A DNA stretch of 64,000 nt, taken from Spiribacter salinus M19-40 (GTDB lineage Bacteria; Pseudomonadota; Gammaproteobacteria; Nitrococcales; Nitrococcaceae). A program made the translations under genes and the position numbers. Positions 60,088 to 64,000 of the stretch are shown here, piece after piece; the stretch's first letter is position 1, and each line of letters opens with the position of its first letter. The DNA is taken from positions 1,364,001-1,428,000 of the forward strand of contig NC_021291.1 in assembly GCF_000319575.2 (NCBI RefSeq), written 5' to 3'. The notes beneath the pieces were generated by a model that worked only from the letters and a program-made list of their open reading frames with translations, made no database searches and was not told the DNA's origin.

Positions 60088-60846
60088 TCAGGCGGGGTTC
60101 GGGTCGTCAATGAATACATGCTCCAGGCCAAAATGGCTCGCCAGATGCGCGCCGAGCGCCTGGACACCGCCGCGCTCGGTCGCGTGATGGCCAGCCGCGA
60201 AATAATGCACGCCCTGTTCGCGTGCCTCGTGCGTCGTCTGCTCGGAAATCTCCCCACTGAAATACGCATCGACACCCAGCGCCGCTGCCTCGGTGACGAA
60301 GCGCTGCCCACCACCGCTACACCACGCCACGCGTTCAATCTGCGCCGGCCCACCCGCAATATGCATCGGGGTCCTGCCCAGCCTGTCTTCTAACCTGGCG
60401 CTGAATTGCTCGGCGTCAAGCGGGCTGCGCAACCGGCCGTGCCACAGCAATCCCGCTACGCCGGCCGCGGTGATCTGCCCTTCCGGCTCGAGTTCCAGCC
60501 GCTGTGCCAGGCAGGCGTTATTGCCCAGTGACGGGTGAATATCCAGGGGCAGGTGATAAGCGAGCAGATTGACTCCGTGGTCGAGCAGCAGCCGAATGCG
60601 CTCAGCTTTCATGCCCACAATCGGCGCCGGCTCACCTTTCCAGAAAAACCCATGATGAACGAGAACGGCATCAGCCTCGGCCTCAATCGCCGATTCCAGA
60701 AATCGTCGCGAGGCCGTCACGCCGGTCACGAGCCGGTGGATCTCTGCACGGCCTTCAACCTGCAGACCATTCGGACAATAATCAGCCTGGCCTGGTGCAT
60801 CCAGGAGGCCATTCACATAATCCACCAGCGCCGATCGGTGTAGCAT
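60088..60846 (-). CDS. Nif3-like dinuclear metal centre protein (YbgI family)
   Basis: A 252-residue member of the NIF3/YbgI family, toroidal hexamers with a two-metal site. DYCPNGLQVEG, AVLVHHGFFWKG, LAYHLPLDIHPSLGNN and the C-terminal GHHATERGGVQALGAHLA supply the His/Asp/Glu metal ligands. Recent work suggests GTP cyclohydrolase or nucleotide-related roles for some members, but no function is secure. It is divergent from the DegS/AlgW-type protease, 38 bases away. Confidence 0.92.
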   Translation of the reverse strand: MLHRSALVDYVNGLLDAPGQADYCPNGLQVEGRAEIHRLVTGVTASRRFLESAIEAEADAVLVHHGFFWKGEPAPIVGMKAERIRLLLDHGVNLLAYHLPLDIHPSLGNNACLAQRLELEPEGQITAAGVAGLLWHGRLRSPLDAEQFSARLEDRLGRTPMHIAGGPAQIERVAWCSGGGQRFVTEAAALGVDAYFSGEISEQTTHEAREQGVHYFAAGHHATERGGVQALGAHLASHFGLEHVFIDDPNPA

Positions 60847-60884
60847 TGTCGCTCCAACTCACAAAAACAACCCGAGTATAAGAG

Positions 60885-62048
60885 ATGAGGTTTCGACGCA
60901 TCACCCGGTTTGTTCTGAGCTATGTCCTGGTGGGGCTGGTGGTCGCTGCAGCGGTGGCCTGGTTAGCCCCAGATCTGGTTGAACAGGGCCGACCCGTTGT
61001 TCGTATTGACCAACCCACAGAGGTCGATCCGGGTCTCAACGCAGCTGGGGAACGCCCCGCCTCATATGCCAATGCTGTCGGCGAGGCAACGCCCTCCGTG
61101 GTCAATATCTATACGAGCACCCAGACCACCGACCCGCGCAATGCCTTTTTCGATGACCCGCTTTTCGATCCGCTCTTTGAGAACCCGACGGGTGAAATTG
61201 ACCCGGATCTCGAAACGTCCCTTGGATCCGGTGTCCTTGTCAGCGACGCCGGGCATATCCTCACCAGCAATCACGTGATTGAGGGTGCCCAACGCATTCG
61301 GATATTGCTCTCGGACGGCCGCACTGCCATGGCTACCATCGTCGGCACCGACCCGGAATCCGACCTCGCCGTGCTGCAGATCGATCTACCCGATCTCCCC
61401 CACGTCACGCTGGCGGCCTCCAATAGCCACCGCGTCGGGGATATCGTGCTGGCGATCGGCAACCCCTTCGGTGTCGGTCAGACGGTGACCCAGGGGATCA
61501 TCAGCGCTCTGGGCCGGAGTGAGCTCGGACTGGCCACGTTCGAGAATTTCATCCAGACCGATGCGGCCATTAACCCGGGCAACTCCGGCGGTGCCCTGAT
61601 CAATGCCAATGGCGAGATCATTGGCATCAACACAGCCATATTCAGTCAGTCCGGCGCGTCAACCGGCATCGGATTCGCCATCCCGGCGGCGCTCGCCCAG
61701 GAGGTCCTGACGGGGATCATTGAAAACGGCCGGGTCATCCGCGGCTGGATCGGTGTCCAGATTCAGCCAGCCCGGGAGGTGATGCCCGGCGTCCGGGTAG
61801 TGAATGTGCTGCGTGGCGGACCAGCGGACGAGGCGGGGCTCGAGGCAGGCGACCTCATCACCCATCTCGAGTCAGCGCCCGTGCGCGGCGTTCGGGCCCT
61901 ACTCAATGACGTGAGTGAACGAGCGCCAGGGGATACCGTGAGCCTGCGGGGCCAGCGCGACGGAGAGGCGCAGTCCTGGCGCCTTGAGATCGCCGAGCGA
62001 CCGCCCAACCTGCAGCAGCAGGGTCCACAGAGCCCGCCGTTGCGATAG
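60885..62048 (+). CDS. Periplasmic serine protease of the DegS/AlgW type
   Basis: Membrane-anchored trypsin-like protease with one PDZ domain (387 aa). The N-terminal anchor (FVLSYVLVGLVVAAAVAWLA) is followed by the catalytic triad His130 (LTSNHVIEG), Asp160 (DPESDLAVLQ) and Ser234 (NPGNSGGALIN). A PDZ domain lies at about 280-370 (GVRVVNVLRGGPADEAGLEAGDLI). The single PDZ and membrane anchor fit the protease that initiates RseA/MucA cleavage and activates the envelope-stress sigma factor. No clear Shine-Dalgarno precedes ATG 60885. Confidence 0.92.
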   Translation: MRFRRITRFVLSYVLVGLVVAAAVAWLAPDLVEQGRPVVRIDQPTEVDPGLNAAGERPASYANAVGEATPSVVNIYTSTQTTDPRNAFFDDPLFDPLFENPTGEIDPDLETSLGSGVLVSDAGHILTSNHVIEGAQRIRILLSDGRTAMATIVGTDPESDLAVLQIDLPDLPHVTLAASNSHRVGDIVLAIGNPFGVGQTVTQGIISALGRSELGLATFENFIQTDAAINPGNSGGALINANGEIIGINTAIFSQSGASTGIGFAIPAALAQEVLTGIIENGRVIRGWIGVQIQPAREVMPGVRVVNVLRGGPADEAGLEAGDLITHLESAPVRGVRALLNDVSERAPGDTVSLRGQRDGEAQSWRLEIAERPPNLQQQGPQSPPLR

Positions 62049-62071
62049 GCCGGTAAGCTGGCAAAGCGGGG

Positions 62072-63382
62072 CTATTCGTCCGGGCTTTCCAGACGAAGCT
62101 CCGCTGAACGGGCGTGCGCGGTGAGCCCTTCGGCATGGGCGAGGCGCGCGGCAATCGCCCCCAGTGTCCTGGAACCCGCCGGCGAGCATTGCACCAGGCT
62201 GGTCGACTTGCAGAAGTCATAGACACCGAGCGGTGAGGCAAAGCGCGCCGTCCTCGAGGTTGGCAGTACGTGGCTTGGCCCCGCACAGTAATCACCGATG
62301 GCCTCGGGGGTGTAGCGCCCCATGAAAATGGCGCCGGCGTGATCGATGGCCGATGCCAGCCGCTCTGGCTCCACCACCGACAATTCGAGGTGCTCCGGCG
62401 CGATCCGGTCGGCCACCTCGGCCGCTTCACCCAAATCTCTCACGCAAATTAACGCCCCGCGCCGCGCCAGCGACGGGCGGATAATCTCAGAGCGACTCAT
62501 CTCGGGCAGCAGCCGCTCCATGGCGGCCTGCACCTCATCGAGGTAGCGGGCCTCGGGGCAAATAAGCAACGCCCGGGCGTCCTCGTCGTGCTCCGCCTGC
62601 GAGAAGAGATCCATCGCGGTCCACTCGGGATCGGTTTGGCCGTCACAAATCACCAGGATCTCTGAAGGCCCCGCCACCATGTCGATCCCGACATGGCCGA
62701 AGACGCGACGCTTGGCTTCGGCCACGTAAGCGTTACCCGGCCCGACGATCTTGTCCACCGCGGGCACGGTCTCCGTACCATAAGCCAACGCGCCCACCGC
62801 CTGTGCCCCACCCAGCAGAAACAGCCGGTCCACGCCGGCCACGGCTGCTGCGGCCAGCACCATGGGCGCGATTTCTCCACCTGGTGCTGGCGCCACCATG
62901 ATGACCTCTCGGACACCCGCCACGCGGGCGGGGATGGCGTTCATGAGCACCGATGAGGGATAAGCGGCCTTGCCACCGGGCACATACACGCCAACACGCT
63001 CGAGCGGCCGAATGCGCTGCCCGAGCTTGGTGCCATCGGGCTCGGTCGTCTCCCAGCTTTCCTGGCGCTGATGCTGATGATAGGCCTCAACCCGCGCGGC
63101 GGCCGTCTCCAGGGCCTTGCGGTCCTCAGGCTCCAGCGCCTCAAGCGCGGCCTGCCAGCGAGCGGGCGGCACCTCGAGCTCGGCGGCCTGTTCAACGTGG
63201 TAACCATCGAGATCCCGAGTGTAATCCACCAAAGCCCGGTCACCCTCATGCCGCACCCGAGCAAGGATCGAATCAACGGCGGCTTCAACCGCATGCGGCG
63301 CACCGTCATCCCAGTCCGTCAGCGCCGCAAGGCGGGCCTCGAAATCCGGCTGAGTCGTGCTCAAGCGCTGAATGTCCAACAT
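62072..63382 (-). CDS. hisD: Histidinol dehydrogenase HisD
   Basis: Zinc and NAD-dependent enzyme of the last two steps of histidine synthesis (436 aa). It shows [34 protein letters not shown] in the N-terminal half, [27 protein letters not shown] (zinc-ligand region) and [10 protein letters not shown]. It starts 3 bases after hisG. The same order is common in proteobacterial his operons. Confidence 0.97.
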   Translation of the reverse strand: MLDIQRLSTTQPDFEARLAALTDWDDGAPHAVEAAVDSILARVRHEGDRALVDYTRDLDGYHVEQAAELEVPPARWQAALEALEPEDRKALETAAARVEAYHQHQRQESWETTEPDGTKLGQRIRPLERVGVYVPGGKAAYPSSVLMNAIPARVAGVREVIMVAPAPGGEIAPMVLAAAAVAGVDRLFLLGGAQAVGALAYGTETVPAVDKIVGPGNAYVAEAKRRVFGHVGIDMVAGPSEILVICDGQTDPEWTAMDLFSQAEHDEDARALLICPEARYLDEVQAAMERLLPEMSRSEIIRPSLARRGALICVRDLGEAAEVADRIAPEHLELSVVEPERLASAIDHAGAIFMGRYTPEAIGDYCAGPSHVLPTSRTARFASPLGVYDFCKSTSLVQCSPAGSRTLGAIAARLAHAEGLTAHARSAELRLESPDE

Positions 63383-63385
63383 GCC

Positions 63386-64000
63386 TTACCTGCCCGCGTT
63401 CCGGTCCACCGATTCTGCGATTTTACCAAGCATTGGCTTGATCGCTCGGTGCTTGAGTTTCATTGACCCCTTATTGACCACAAGCCGGGCGCTGATATCC
63501 GCAATCGGCTCGAGCGGGGCCAGCCCGTTCGCGCGCAGCGTATTCCCGGTGTCGACGAGGTCGACGATGGCATCCGCCAACCCCACCAGCGGGGCCAGCT
63601 CCATCGAGCCGTACAGCTTAATCAAGTCCACTTGCCGACCTTGCGCCGCGAAGTGCCGCCGCGTGACGTTGACGAACTTCGTGGCCACCCGAATCCGGCG
63701 GCCTTCCAGGTCGGCATCAGGCCGCCCCGCCACCATCAACCGACATCGGGCGATCCCGAGATCAACTGGCTCGTACAGCCCGTGCCCGCCCTGCTCCAGC
63801 AACACGTCCTTGCCGGCCACGCCCAGATCGGCGCCACCGTAGGCCACGTAAGTTGGCACATCCGTGGCTCGGACAATGATAAGGCGAACATTCGGGTCGC
63901 TGGTGGGCAACACGAGGTTGCGGCTCGTGGCAGGATCTTCCAGCGGTTCAATGCCAAGGGGCTTCAGCAGCGGCATCGTCTGCTCAAGAATCCGGCCCTT
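63386..64000 (-). CDS. hisG: ATP phosphoribosyltransferase HisG (5' end outside window)
   Basis: First enzyme of histidine synthesis. The reading frame continues to the window edge ([12 protein letters not shown] at the edge, matching HisG residues about 9-20), so only a few N-terminal codons are missing. [13 protein letters not shown] and [15 protein letters not shown] are typical. About 204 residues are visible, with no regulatory C-terminal domain, so it is the short form that requires HisZ. Confidence 0.93.
   Translation of the reverse strand, partial: KGRILEQTMPLLKPLGIEPLEDPATSRNLVLPTSDPNVRLIIVRATDVPTYVAYGGADLGVAGKDVLLEQGGHGLYEPVDLGIARCRLMVAGRPDADLEGRRIRVATKFVNVTRRHFAAQGRQVDLIKLYGSMELAPLVGLADAIVDLVDTGNTLRANGLAPLEPIADISARLVVNKGSMKLKHRAIKPMLGKIAESVDRNAGR

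Overview
The window is a gene-dense, high-GC chromosomal segment of a gammaproteobacterium. The gene orders (mraZ to lpxC division/cell-wall cluster, petABC-sspAB, rplU-rpmA-obg-proB, ileS-lspA-ispH, pilBC-coaE-zapD-yacG), a Mrp-type cation/proton antiporter operon, very short intergenic spaces and frequent TTG/GTG starts suggest a streamlined halophilic member of the Ectothiorhodospiraceae (Spiribacter-like). That taxonomic guess is inference; no 16S gene is present. I see no insertion sequence, prophage, CRISPR array or plasmid feature. No gene-free stretch exceeds 300 bases; the longest, 52489-52725, holds the mra promoter, a MraZ operator and the rnpB terminator.

Layout. 1-3925 (minus): phosphate starvation block, with partial pstC, pstS with a Pho box, and phoR-phoB. 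4018-11420 (plus): a ten-gene Mrp-like operon in the order E, F, G, MbhD/E-like, B, C, D, D', 96-aa protein, D''. It has no full-length MrpA but three NuoL/M/N-type subunits, and its first genes are collinear with archaeal membrane-bound hydrogenase (mbhA-H), although no hydrogenase genes follow. 11448-19531: tRNA-Thr(CGU), two divergent type IV pilin-like genes, and ispH, lspA, ileS, ribF, murJ on the minus strand. 19651-23894: rpsT (plus), then minus-strand rplU-rpmA-obg-proB back to back with plus-strand ispB. 23905-28717 (plus): tRNA-Pro(CGG), pilB, pilC, coaE, zapD, yacG. 28720-33615 (minus): a MutT-ThiE fusion, argJ, secA. 33688-34140 (plus): dciA. 34144-52488 (minus): lpxC followed upstream by the complete dcw cluster from ftsZ to mraZ, mostly with 1-11 base overlaps. 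52726-53964 (minus): rnpB and rsmI. 54037-56291 (plus): lpoA, yraN. 56305-59945 (minus): sspB, sspA and the cytochrome bc1 genes. The end carries a Nif3-like gene, a DegS/AlgW-type protease, hisD and partial hisG.

Functionally the window joins peptidoglycan precursor synthesis (mur genes, mraY, ddl), lipid II handling (murJ), synthesis and its regulation (ftsI, ftsW, lpoA) and the divisome (ftsZ, A, Q, L, zapD). Undecaprenyl/quinone side-chain supply (ispH, ispB), protein export (secA, lspA), respiration (bc1) and cation/proton homeostasis (Mrp) surround it. The least conventional object is the Mrp/MBH-like operon: its third antiporter-like subunit has Asn where the key TM7 lysine normally lies, its MbhD/E-like gene lacks a canonical start codon at the position marked by a perfect Shine-Dalgarno, and it includes an unassigned 96-residue membrane protein.
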